A stretch of 64,000 nt of DNA from Branchiostoma floridae. Its lineage: Eukaryota > Chordata > Leptocardii > Amphioxiformes > Branchiostomatidae. Within the stretch, counting starts at the first letter, position 1. Every line of letters begins with the position of its first letter. The stretch lies in NCBI RefSeq assembly GCF_000003815.2, contig NC_049992.1, positions 4,970,481 to 5,034,480 on the forward strand, in the 5' to 3' direction. Below are positions 30,301 through 43,300 of the stretch, piece by piece. Under the pieces are notes generated by a model. The model did not search any database. It saw only the letters and a program-made list of their open reading frames with translations, and was not told the origin of the DNA. The translations under genes and the position numbers were made by a program.

Positions 30301-33300
30301 AATCGAACAAGTAGTCCAAATCTGGTTGATTGACGGAGCAAGTGAAAGTGGGACTACTCCATCAAAAATGTGGTATTCCTTTACCCGCCTGATGGCCCTC
30401 TCCACATGTATTCTCAACCTAGCTATCTCATGGGTCTGACTAACTTCAGTGGCAGAGAACTTTCCTTTCTTGCCAAGGAATGGGGGGATCACTAACATTG
30501 CTTGTTTATTGTCCAGTAGGTCCTGTATCAGAAACCCCTTATCAGCCATAACAGAATCATTTGGCTCAATAAGGTCAACTACTCCTGATCTAGCTGTGAT
30601 TTCTTTATCTGATATACATCCAGTATACAGTGTGCTGACAAAGGACAGGACCCCACATGGTGTAATTCCGATTAAACCCTTAAATGTTGTGTGGCTTTTG
30701 TACTGTGAATATGTTTCAGAATTAAGTACCTTAGAACTTGGAGTCTGCACCTTTAGCTCTGTACAGTCAAGTATAACTCTTGTCTTTGGGTAGGTCTTAC
30801 GGAAACATTCTGGCATATTCTTATCAACAACACTCCGAGAAGGCCAAATTGCCAAACTGCCCAACATGAAGTACAAATAATTTGCCCAGGTGATTAACAT
30901 TCTACTAACAGAAGACTGGGACACACCAAACCTAACAGCTAAATCATTCTCTGCAAGACCCTGCCTCACACGGCACAAAAACATGAAAAACTGGTCAATA
31001 AGGGGAAGACTTGAATCATTAAAAGATGACATTCTAACATTGTTCATATTAGATGAATGTCTCTGCATCTGAGTCCACCTGATCATGTTATTAGCTGAAG
31101 GTTCTAAAGATGTGAAAACGGTAACTAATATTTGATAATTATTAAAGCCAGTGTAAAAACTAATTGCTTGGGGGTCAGAAGAAAATCTATCAAGGAAAAA
31201 CTTTTCCTGCTCCAGTTGTCTAACCTTTTCCTGCAGTCTGGCAATCTCTGCCTGGGCAGCTGCCAGCTGACTCTCTGCAGGAACAGGGGTGGAGGAATAG
31301 TCATGGTCAGCTGATGGTGCTGGTATAGTGTCTACTGGACCATCAGCTGCCACTCCTTCATCACAGCCTACACATGGGTCTGGAGCAACACTGAAATACA
31401 AAACAGAAAATTCTATGAGCTATGATTAAAAAACCTGCAAAACCATCAACATTCCATAATGTATTGCATAATTCTGAGTTTTTTTAAATTTGACATATTT
31501 TTACATGTCAGTGGATAACAATGACTGTATGTATGCGTAAATAAACTTTATTATTGCAACATAGATATGAACAATGTAGGTCAGTACACAAATATGATAA
31601 ACTCTTACTCATTGGAACGCTTCTTTGGCGCAGGCCTCTCAGTAGTTGTTTTTGTCCACTGGAATACTGATGGTATGACTCCTGGCCTGAGCCGTGTTAG
31701 ACCTGACAGTGTTCTGAGAAAGTCTTTCTCATGGAAATGTTCGGAGCACACACGGGTTGCAGAAGATATCTAGAATTGATTGAAGAACATGTTGTATATT
31801 GGTTGTGATCATTCAGAATATATTGTAATATACAAATATTACCATATTCAGATTTCTGTTCACTATCTGTATAGAGGAAGTATTTACTGTTTGATTACAC
31901 ATCAATAGCTCAGACTAGGGGTGGGTACCGGTACAGAAAACTCAGGTCCTAGCTCAGACCATTAGTCAATAAAGTAGATCATTTATTATGAGACCATCTT
32001 AGACAAAGATACTCAAATCAAAAGTCTTAATCTTCCAATTAAACATCTGCTTGAAGGGTATATACGTATATTTATAAAGACCACTTCATTGGATTAGCTT
32101 TAGTGTATAATATATATATTATGTAATACTATATACATGTATCTTATTTGTTGCCAGTTAACCGAATTTTGTAAGGTATCAAATGTGATATACTACATGT
32201 ACTGAATGAAATCACAACTTCAAATAAGCTGGTGTGTCTGAGATTTGTGCGAGAAATATACTAGTAACGCCTAACATTTTTAATAGGCACAAGTCCGCAC
32301 TGCACGAGTCTCAAAATTCAAATGAAAATGCCGATATTGACGGCGGAAAGTTTGCTAAGAAAGGAACATGAAATGCTTATACAGTAAGGAAACTTCGCAG
32401 ACATACAGGGACATTTTCTTGAGTATTCACGGGCAGTGGCTGATCTTTAAACACCGACTGTGCGAGCGATATTTTGCGGGGCCTTTATGGATATTCGCTA
32501 GAAAATACGCAAGTAAACAAAGGTCCAAACAAAGAAAATGTCACTTTGGATGCTTGGATCGACTTGAAACTCAGGATTTACAAATAGGAGACAACTCGGA
32601 GCATATTCTGAGAAAAAAGTCTGAGATTTGTGCGGCGAGAACTTGTCCACAAAAGATAATAGCTTAGAAACTGTCACACCCAGTTAACGCCCCTGCCCCT
32701 CCCCCACCCCAACATGCATGTAACGTTACACCAACCACAACATTACGAAATAATGCGAAAATACCTTGAAATTCTTTCCGACATCTCTGCGGATCTTTAC
32801 AATCCATTCTCTGCGCTGTTGCTTGTCATGAGGGATACGGTGAAATGTGAGTTTTTTACCGATATCGTAGCGCGAATCGCTAACACAGGATGGCACACAA
32901 CAGTGGTACGCCGCCATATTGTCCCGGTGTTGTTCGTGCGTTCCACGCCTCGTTTTGGTGCCAGATTGCGTCATACGTGAATAGGGCGTATTATACCTTT
33001 TTATGCACTGGGACCTTTTTTGCTAAATTCAATTTTGGATTTGGTTTCTTATTCAAAAGGCCAAGGTTTCAGTGGGAGTATTTCTGGACTGGTCTATTGT
33101 GCAAATTCACATAGGGTGCACTGGAGTCCATTCTTGAACGGGGGAATTTTGTAAGACTCATTTTTGGGTTAAACCGTCATTAGTAAAAGTGATTTTTCAA
33201 ATGGGTGATTTTGAAATAGCCTATTGTTGCATGGGGAGGGAGATGGCTGAAATATGCTGTATTTGCTCTCAAGCAAATGTCGGCCTTTCTAGTTCACCAT

Positions 33301-36300
33301 ACCTATGGTATGGCTGAAATATAATCAACAAAAATAGAAATGGGGAAGCAGCCGAAGGAACGAATCGGAGTTAGAGTGGATATCAGGCTACCTGTAAGGG
33401 CGTGAAGGTGATGATGACCGGTTCGGGCAGGTTCTGGACTCGCCTTCCCGCAATTCTGCCGCCGATGATGCGGGTTCCCACTGCATCCTGGGAAAGTCCC
33501 ACTGCACCCTGGGAAGTCTGAACAAACAGGCTGCTGCTGTTGTAGAGGGTGTAGCTCAGACGGACTTCTGCGGGGGGAAATACCTTAAATTCTCCATATG
33601 CGTCCAACAAAATACGTGACTATAAGAACCATGCCTGGGCCGCAAAAAACGTTCGATACAGGTGTTCCGGACCGTGATGGGTTCTAAGTTATATCACACG
33701 GGCTCCATTCGAATAAATCGAACTATTTCGAGCGGGACGAGAGCGGCGCCGTCGAAAATTCGAATACCTGATTTGAACGTTGGAACATTACTGTTGTAAC
33801 ACTTTTTTTTCACCAAATTTGTTCAACTTCTGGCGCATTTCGCATCAAATATGTGTTTTCTCTTCTTATTCACATAACAAAGATCCACTGGCAGCTACTT
33901 GACAGTTTTGTCTTTAACAAACAGATCCACAGATGGCTCCAAAAACGAACATACTACAAACCAAAATTTTGTGAAGGTAATGATAAAAATGAACTTTCGT
34001 CCAGCAGAACGTGCCGTATTCTCACGTCCACCTGTGAACGTACCTGATGAGTCGCTGATCTGTATCATGTTGGAGATGTTAGCAGGTAGAAGGATGGAGA
34101 TGTCAGCAGTTTGCTGAAAGTCTCTTGAGTCCTTCCAAGTGAAACTTGAAACATTGCCTTCCTTCAAGCTGTTAGAATCGTTTCCTCCCAGAAAGAAGGC
34201 AAAACCTTAGAGAAAATTAAAAATTCTCTCATAAACAATTTTCCGAAAGCAGACACCAGTAATGGCGTGATTTGTTGAATGGGATCTAAGAAAATGTCAT
34301 AATTATACAAACATTACTTCTATCAACGTTACATGAGACATTGTAGGACGTAAAAACAATCTGAACAATACAAAATGTATTTCCTTTTTTTTACATGTTT
34401 TGAGTTGTGTTGTACTAAAGCATCAGAAGGAACGACGAATATTCTCATCCATATAGAAATAGCTTGGTTAATTGATTAGTAAAGTTTATTGCAAATTCTT
34501 GCCCGTTAATTGTAGGTTACATAAGAGATTCAAACAATGTAAAAACAATAGCACAGGTGTCTACTCTTGTCTAAAACTAGTCGGAAAGCTAACTCTAGAT
34601 CCTGGGTTAACGGTGCTGGAATGACAGGATTACATAGCTGATGCTTACCTTGTCCCTTGTCCAACTCCTCTGGACTGATATCGGCTGCCTGCAGTGCCAC
34701 ACTTGGCCGCACGACGGTGTACTTCTCTGTGGTCAGTACCACTGTATCTGCAAATGTCTCCAATGCCTGGACAACTCTGAAAGAAGCAAGGTAAGATTTC
34801 TTCAGTTATCGTAATGCTGTAATGCATGATGATTTTGTTTCCACTTTGCAATTCCATATCTGAAATGCTCGCCGTCAATCCATATTGTGTCGCGGCATTC
34901 TAGATAATATCACTTCCTAAAGGTCAGATCAAGTTTATACTACGATCAACAAGATCAAGATACAATGGTGTCATCCTTTCTTAGATAGTTGTTTAAATCC
35001 TTAAACATCCAACTCGGGTGTTTGTGGGTTAAGCCAGTGCAAAATGCAGACGCTGATGCGTTACGAAGACAGGCATTTATACCTGTTATAAAATGCAAGA
35101 TACAAAAGCTGGTGTGTTATGCTGGAGAGCTATCATTGTGGCTACAAATGTATGCTACACGTGTCTGTACAATGAAGATCGTATTCAAAGTATCAGTAGT
35201 TACCTAGTTGGTCCTCTCGTTTCCTGTTGGCTCTGCTGGAGGATAGTGACGTTCACGTTTATCAGGTTGTCTACCGTCGTCAGGAGCGAGTCTCCGATCT
35301 ATGGTAGAAAGTAGTCTCACTTTCAAACTTCGTTCATATTTTGTGCAGTTTTCTAAAAGCTTCGAGGTTCTGATTGTTTAATGTACTTCAGAGCAGTTGC
35401 GATAAGAATTTGGACATCTGCAATGGATGCCAGAAAGCGACTCAGGGTCAACTTAAGAAGTACACTACAGAATGATTTTAGTTAGTAGATGTTCCAGGAG
35501 GCTCACATGTACAGTTAAAGACACAGTACTACAAATTTGTCAAGTACGCTGAAGCTCTATTGCAGTACATTAGGTCCCATGACAAGAACAGCAACGTGTG
35601 AAGATATAAAACAAGTAAAATTTTGAAAATTGATTCAATGTCCCTGCCAATCGGAAAGGTGAACCCCGGTAAGGAATGAACTGAACCCCTGTCAATAGAC
35701 CTATTTTCACTGTTGACGAAGGAATGGAATAAGACTAATTGTAACTTTTGGCTGTTCTGGATTATGCTTATGGACGAGTGATGGCAAACAAGATTGGGTT
35801 TTGAATAATTTTAAAGTTTAATAAATTTTGACTAATTTCGGACATTGTTGCAATGATCAGTATATATATACAATGACGGCGTACCTTTTCTGTGGCGCTG
35901 GCATTGACTATATCCTGCACGATCGTGCTGATGATAGTGACGTCATTAGATGAGATAGTATCTGCCTGCATTGTGAGCACTTGCAGATCCGTTGCCACAG
36001 ACAGAGCTGACTCGTTGTTCACTTCAACCTGATAAAGATTTATTATAAACACAAGAAATGTCATTGCATCAAGAGAAACCGCTAGTAGGCCAGTAACATT
36101 AGTTGGACGGTGGTCTTCCCAGTTCTAGATACTAAAGGCGGGTAAAAAAATGTAATTGGAGCCATATCACGTTCATTGTTATCAAATGAGCTGAAATTTA
36201 GCAAAAAGAGTTCATGTAATTGCACACATCGTCTTAATAATCCGATCTAAACATTTAGATACTTCAGCCTATACATGTGTGCCAAACTTATTTTATTTCT

Positions 36301-39300
36301 TAAAACAAAACTGCTATTTTAAAACTTGCATCACTTTTTGACTCCCTCTTCTATCATATATTATCACAATCTATCCATATCTTTATCAGTTACAGTGACC
36401 AAAGTAAGCTAAATCACAAAAACACACACAGGCAGACACAAACACCAAAGAAACAAACATACAACCCAAATGATGTTTTTTTATGTATAATTTTACGTGT
36501 AACCACGTACCTGGGAAAGGTTCTGCAAGTTGATATCACACGTGAGATTGACAGGCTTGTCCCACAATGCACCTCTAACTGCGACGATCCTACAGAAACG
36601 ACTGGCCAGGGGCTTCCCTGTGGGGTGGGGTATGAACACGAGTGCATGAATACAGAAAGTAAGAACTTTATTGCACGACAATTGTACTTGGTACAATGTA
36701 TGGCAAATACTATTACACCAAGTACAAAATAGAGGTATAGGATAATGCTTAACAAACTGGTTAACATAACAATAAGGGCTAACGTAATTCATTGATATAG
36801 TATTACAATGGAGTAGGATAATCATTAGTTTCGGTATTCTTTCTAATAGCAGAGCAGTCCTTGATATATGTGCCTATTTTTGCATTATGGTTCTGAAATC
36901 TAAAGATATATACAAATTTGTTTGTAGCATCAAGTCTTTTGAAATCTGTTGTACTTGATTCGAGAAATGTGAATAATTCATTACATAAACTATTGTATCG
37001 AGAACATTCAATTATAAAGTGAAATTCATCTTCAATATGCTTTGGGCAGAATGGACAGAACCTTAGTTTGGTCAGGGGCTATATTGTAGTATCTGCCTGT
37101 CTCAATATTCAATTTATGGCTACTGATTCTTAACTGGTGGCGTTAGGGCTAATTGTTGGTTTTGAGTCTAGAATTCTCGTTTCTAGGGGCATAACTACCT
37201 AGGGCCTGCTAGGGATTCAAATCTGGAACTCCAGATTCTAAAGCTGAATAACATACGGAAATTACATCCGGGGGTTTCAAGAGACATCTACATTAACTTG
37301 AAAGTTCATCTGTGTTAAGCTTGGTAGATTATTGAATTAGTTTAACTGTAATATCAATGTGCAAAGTGCAAATATTGGACTCACCCAATCCACTGCTTAC
37401 TGAGTTACGTGTTCTATATGCATAAAGTAACGTCACGATCGCAGTGGATTGTTCATTCCTTAACTGGTGCTGTTCAGTCGAAAATTTGGGCGAGTCCAAT
37501 TTTTGTGTTCGATATGACAGTTACACTAGTTCAATAATGACTTCTAACTTCTGGATCCTTCTGGAATTTGACTATCCCGATTTCTTGGACGGCAATTTCA
37601 ATTATAAAAGGATGGCTCAAAACTAAAACCTACAAACTGCATTAAAAGGAAACTTCTAATACAGTTTCTAGAATTCTTGCAATTCACTTGCACACACAAT
37701 GCTGTACTATTAGGCTCACTTCAAGAGAGCGTTGCCAAAGCATCCAGCTTTTGTGTGGTGATTATTTCCGGTGCTTATAACAGCGAATAAGGATGTTAGC
37801 AAGTTGCTGGATGAAAATTATTTCAAGGAACTTCAAACGTAAAAATGCTAATCTAGTGATATGAGATAACTCGTATACCATAGAGAGCTTCAATTTTTTC
37901 GAACCCAAACTCTATTTATTCCTAACTATTGATTCCTGACTATGAATCAATATGCAAACATGGATATCTTCCACCCATGTTTGCACATTCATTCATAGTT
38001 AGGATAAACCTGTTCTTGATCAACTAGGTCTCTTTTACATATCAATTCACAGCTAGTACATATAAACCGTCTCCAACCAGATCTCTCCAGTGCAGTGTCA
38101 CTGACGAAAACTAGTGGATGCTAGTTGAAACGTCTGACCGTTTCCAAAACCATATCCAGATGCTTGAGTAACTACTTTCTGGCGTAACTTAGGACCTTAT
38201 TTGCATATAAAAAGTCACTCGAAAAGGTTAATATCATTTGACAAAGGTATGACATCGATAAACTCTAGCTGATCTTTGAAATAGGCTCGTGCACTGACCA
38301 ATTGCTGAGGACGAGTTACAGCGTTCATCAGAGTAGGAGAAAGCTCCGCCGTCAGCACCAGGAAAAGACAAATGCCCAAATTCTCCCATCTCACAGTTGA
38401 CGTCTTGAAAAGAATAAATAAACGTCAAATAAAGCTAAACATCAGCATCAGTTCAGAGTGGGAGAAAAATAGGAGCCAGAAAGAATTAATATGCATTAAT
38501 TAAGACTAAGGGTTGCATGACAGGTAAACATTTCTCTGCCAGAAAAGGTTTCGCTTTCTGCCTCTATAAGATATTTTACACTTCCGATTGCGCATGTATA
38601 GCAACAGACATTGTGGGTAATGTGTGAAAGGGGAAGATCTCTGAGACATAAAAAAGCCCGTCTGGATATTGTTATTCAAATTTAGACAATAGTAGAGACG
38701 ATAACAAGTCAGGGACCTTCATATATCAGTCACAATTCTTGTCTCTGCACATGCGTACTCGGAAGTGTCAAAGAGCGTATAGCCACACCAGACTACGCTT
38801 CTAACAGCCCTGTCATCCATGAAATTTACTTGCTGTTGCCTTACGAGATACTACGGCTTTGATTGTGGAAGGGTCTGGGTCTATAGATTGATATGGTGCA
38901 AAATGACAAAGTCTTTTACCAAATGTTACGACCTTCGCCCTCATAGAGATATGTTCATGCCATGTTCTGGGATGGATTTTGACGAAGCGCGCCTCGATGG
39001 AACCACTGTAGGCCAGAAAGTCATTGAAGACCTCTGTGTCACGATCTTGGTTTCCTGTGAAAACCTACAGAAAATGTTTGCAAATTATCAACAGAATCAG
39101 TAAGTCTAGGCTTTACAACCATTCTTTATGTGGGTCTTAAACTCCAGAAGGTAGTGTTCTTTTCAGATTGATATTAATTTTTGGAAGTAAAATAAGCATG
39201 CTACTTCAAATTATATGAGAAAATACTTATAATAATGATAACAATGAGGCATTGAAACACTTAACATAGTAAAACAATAAAACTAACATTTTACAAATAA

Positions 39301-40283
39301 AATATTATTGCAATCACATAACACAAATCTAGGGCTTATTAAACTTATTAACTACTAGAGTTCAGCGACCTCATATCTCCAGGAAATAATTAAAGCTTTT
39401 GTAGATGTTAAGCAAATGACATACATATTTACATAATTCATGCATGGTGATGTGCATCATTGATTAGCTTACACATGGGAAAAGGGTAGCAAAACCTCCT
39501 TCGGGCTTAAACTTCCCGAAGCGCTAATATAGATCGGCGGGCTGACTGCCTTGGGCCCCCGTAGAATAAACTCGCTAGCAACCTGATCCTGTCTGGCCCC
39601 CAGGGAAATCCGTCAACGGCTTTCCGAGTTATTTTCCTCTCCACTTTGAAACAAAACCGGCCCTGCACGTTCAAAAAGCCGCTAGGGGGCCCAAACTTAC
39701 ACCACTTACTCTCTGCACCAAGAGCTAACCACCACTCATAATTCACGACCACAACCTGTCCAGAACTCGAGACATCAAAACCGGAAGGTCCGCTGCAGTA
39801 CCGTAACAAGCCACTAGGGGGCCCAACACCTATAGTTTCTAGGTCTTATCAAAATCTACCCATGCATCAAATATCAATACAATCCACCTGACATCCTCGA
39901 GTTATGCTGGTCTTCTAAATACACACATACACACATACCCACAAACTCTACCTAAAATATAATCTTCTTGGCGAAATAACACCCCCTTCTGGAGTTTAGT
40001 ACACCTTTAACATGAACAGAGGCAACGTGTGATCCATTGTGTTATCACTAAGTCACATGTTTTATCTGCATAACGTGACGTCACAGAAGCAGTCACTTCC
40101 TCATTCCTTGACCAAGACTGGAATCAATCAGTCGAAAATTTAGGCAAGTCTATTTTTTCGTGTCGGCAATAACGGTTCAACTTTGCTCCAAATATTCTAA
40201 AAGATTTACATCTATACTCGTTAGGAGGCCTATTGTATTGTTGCAAATACCAAACAAACATACAAACATATACACACATACAT

Positions 40284-40354
<71 letters not shown>

Positions 40355-43300
40355 GGAACAGTGCTTACAATAGTCTCGTTGGTCGCATTGGTGTAGAACT
40401 GCTCGTCGCCATTTTCGATGCCATATGAAATGACGTATGAGGTGACGTATTGGTCATGTGGTCTATGCGGCCAATCAGGGCTATAGTTCCTGCCCCTGGT
40501 GATGATGCCTGTCACGACTTTCACCTCGCCTAGGTCCCTCATCAGCCATTGGTCCACGTCATTGGTTCTTGCTGCCCATGCGCCGGCTTTATAGGCTGTC
40601 TCGCGAGTGTTGATATCAGCGCGATCAGCTGAATGCACGGTGTCAAACTGGGAGGATGCTGACCATGGAGGCCCTGAATAAAAGAAATCAACAAATTTAC
40701 TGCCAACTAATCATTGAAGCCAGGACAGCAACCGATCAGTTCTTTTATCAGATCTTATCATGTTCGTGGGGGCGATGATGATTATCATGTTCGTGAACCG
40801 GCTTTATTCGAAAATTTTGTTTTGAAAACGGTACATTAAATGAACGTAAATTTGTCTACAATATCGCAATTTCACATCTTGTCCTTGTCAAAATAGGGAT
40901 GCAAAAAAGTATGCACGTTATGCTTTTATGCAACATGCCATGTTAAATATACGTGACATGCGACATGCTACAAAAGTACCAGCCTTTAGCGCTTCAAAGG
41001 TGACTATTTAACTTAAGAAGACTTTTCTTGTTTCCATGTATTTGATATTACAACGTAATTGATGTTATATGCGGCCACAAACATTCAGAACTCACCTTTA
41101 CAAGCATCCCGCATTGCCGCAATCTGTTCTTGAGTCATGGCGTAGTTGTACAGCTGCAGACAGGCGATACGGCCCGCGAAGTACCGATTATCCCCGTCCC
41201 TCACCCCCACCCGGACTGGATACTGACTTGCAACTTCGGCAACTCCAATATGTGCTTCATTGACCAGTTCACCATTGTTCCAGAGGGAGGCTATCCCTGT
41301 GGCATTGTTGTAGGTTGTACCCACGTAGTTCCAGGCGCTCTGTTGCAGCACGTCCGCGCGGATGTGAGATGAAAAATACCCATCTCTGCCTACCGGCCTA
41401 CAGCAGAGAGGGATGATATCATTCAATTCAATAATGAGAATAAGAAATCAATTTAAATCTTTAAAAATACTGCTTTTTGTAAGTCGGGTCTTTACACACT
41501 AAACACAATGTTAAATTTCTTGCGCAGTCTTGTTTGGGGACTCAGTGACGTCACCAGTACAAAGGGGCAGCAAGTGATAAGTATGTCTAATGTAAATGAT
41601 TATAAACAGTGACTTACTGCATCAGCAGAGTCGTTGGAGACGATTGCCAAAGGTGCAGTGCCCAGTTGTTGTTCCCGCTGTAGTCGAAGATTGGTCCAAT
41701 CTGACCAGTAGGATATATGTGGGCCAGTATGGTGAAGGAGTAGCGCACATCCAACCTGCCATTGTTTGAAATGGCGATGTAAGAATTTGCATTTCCCGAG
41801 AACAGGAAAGCTCCGTCGGCGTCTCCATATGGACCTGGGGCTAGCTGGGTCCCTGTTGCTGTCCCGTCGTTTCCGTTTCCTGTTATGTCTGATGCTCCAA
41901 ACTGTGCGTTCAAGGGCCACAAACCAACTTCTGCCGCAGCAGCTGAAGAAAACGTAATGCGAATTCAACTGAAGGTAAAGCATCACCTCTGAGGGCTAGG
42001 TATTTAAAGATTTTAGTCAAAAATGCCTGTTAACAACCGGTTGCCATGGTAACACTAAAAATGGAAAACTTCAAAAACATCTACAACAGCCTTCTTCAGA
42101 ATCGAATGACTCATAACGTAGGTCGCGTGATCGTGCAAAGACGTCAGTAATTACTCATCGTGGGATGGGTGTTGGTGGTCACTGTGAGTTTAGACAGTGT
42201 TCATCGCCAAGGAAGATGGACATCCATGCGAATCTACAACAGCATGTACAATATTGTTGATATTTCTAGTTAACTAAGTGAAACGGGGATTTTGTAGTCA
42301 ATTTGTGTTCGTGTGTTTGTAACGGTGGTTTCTGTCCTCACGTGGGCTATTGGCATTTGGATGATAAGAACGTGATTTATGTAAAACAATGTAATATTCA
42401 CTCGTCACGCTCGTGTATGTCAAAAGGAGGTCTTTTCATACAAGGGTGAAAGTGTCCTAAGAGACCCCTGCCCAAGTCAGGGCCGAAAAGATAGGCGGGA
42501 ATCTGATCATCTGCTAGGTTTATCCCGAATTAGAAAATGCCCCCCCCCCCCCATTCGCCCTAAAAAAAAAAGAATTATGCCGGAATAGTGTTAATAGTCT
42601 GTGTAACACAAACTCTGCTCTCCAGGACTGTAACTGGCCCCTCCCCGCAGAGGAGGCCGGCGGATGTTGGGCGGGTTCCTATAAGCGAGATTAAAACAAG
42701 CCAACTAATGTTTCACAGACTACAAATGTATGGTACCCCTAAATATGTTTCTAGTGTATTTAATTTAAATAGCACTGCCTTAAACCACAGTGGGAACTCC
42801 CCGGGTATGTTCAACAACATTGCATTTGACTAGTGCTGATGTGTCAGTAATTGACGTCGGATCACTTGAAATGTATCATTTTTGCTACCGCCAAACTCGC
42901 CGTTGCCATGGCTTGTGAACATCTTGTTGTATAAAGTGTATCGGTGGGGCCACGGGTTTTCCTGGCTATTTTACGGCAAAACTGTCGGAATTATCAAAAG
43001 GACGTCCTGGCAATCGATGTTCTATGCGGTTCACGTGGCCCAAATTAGATCACAAAATTTAAGGAATGTTTGCAGACCTTCTCTGGATCCAGGCTTGACA
43101 AGTGAGGTCTCACTTGTCAAACCTGGATCCAGAGAAGGTCTGCAAACATTCCTTAATTTTTTTTGTTTCCCACGTGACGTGAATTAAACACAGGAACATG
43201 TAACGTGTATTGTTATGTCGGCCGTGACGTGTGGCTTTCTGCAAAAGACGCCACGTACTTTGTGTCACACGTGACTTGAGTTAAAACGGATCTGTTAAAA

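Larger units (their letters stand above)
18256..33292. mobile_element. ISL2EU/IS4EU-type DNA transposon complex, about 15.0 kb
   Basis: The ends are inverted copies: CTAGAAAGGCCGACATTTGC at 18256 and its reverse complement ending at 33292. The match extends through AGAGCAAATACAGCATATTTC. Between them lie a YqaJ-nuclease gene (plus) and a THAP/DDE transposase gene (minus), the two-gene set described for the ISL2EU/IS4EU superfamily. The complex sits in the GPCR intron between exons 12 and 13, leaving only about 170 bases of host intron. It is much larger than one element should be, because it contains a nested 2.4-kb element, a tandem duplication and a long satellite palindrome. No clear target-site duplication is seen at the outer ends. 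Confidence 0.78.

Noticed and set aside
32368-32667. 99-codon ORF inside the transposase intron
   Set aside because: No domain, no splice partners, opposite strand to the host gene.
18256-33292. Target-site duplication for the outer ISL2EU ends
   Set aside because: Flanks read GATAA before and TTCAC after the CTAG ends. No convincing direct duplication of two or more bases could be placed.
40124-40396. VCVC / HTHT open frames on both strands
   Set aside because: Produced by the CA microsatellite. Only the 40369-40673 part is a real exon, supported by F5/8C homology and splice sites.
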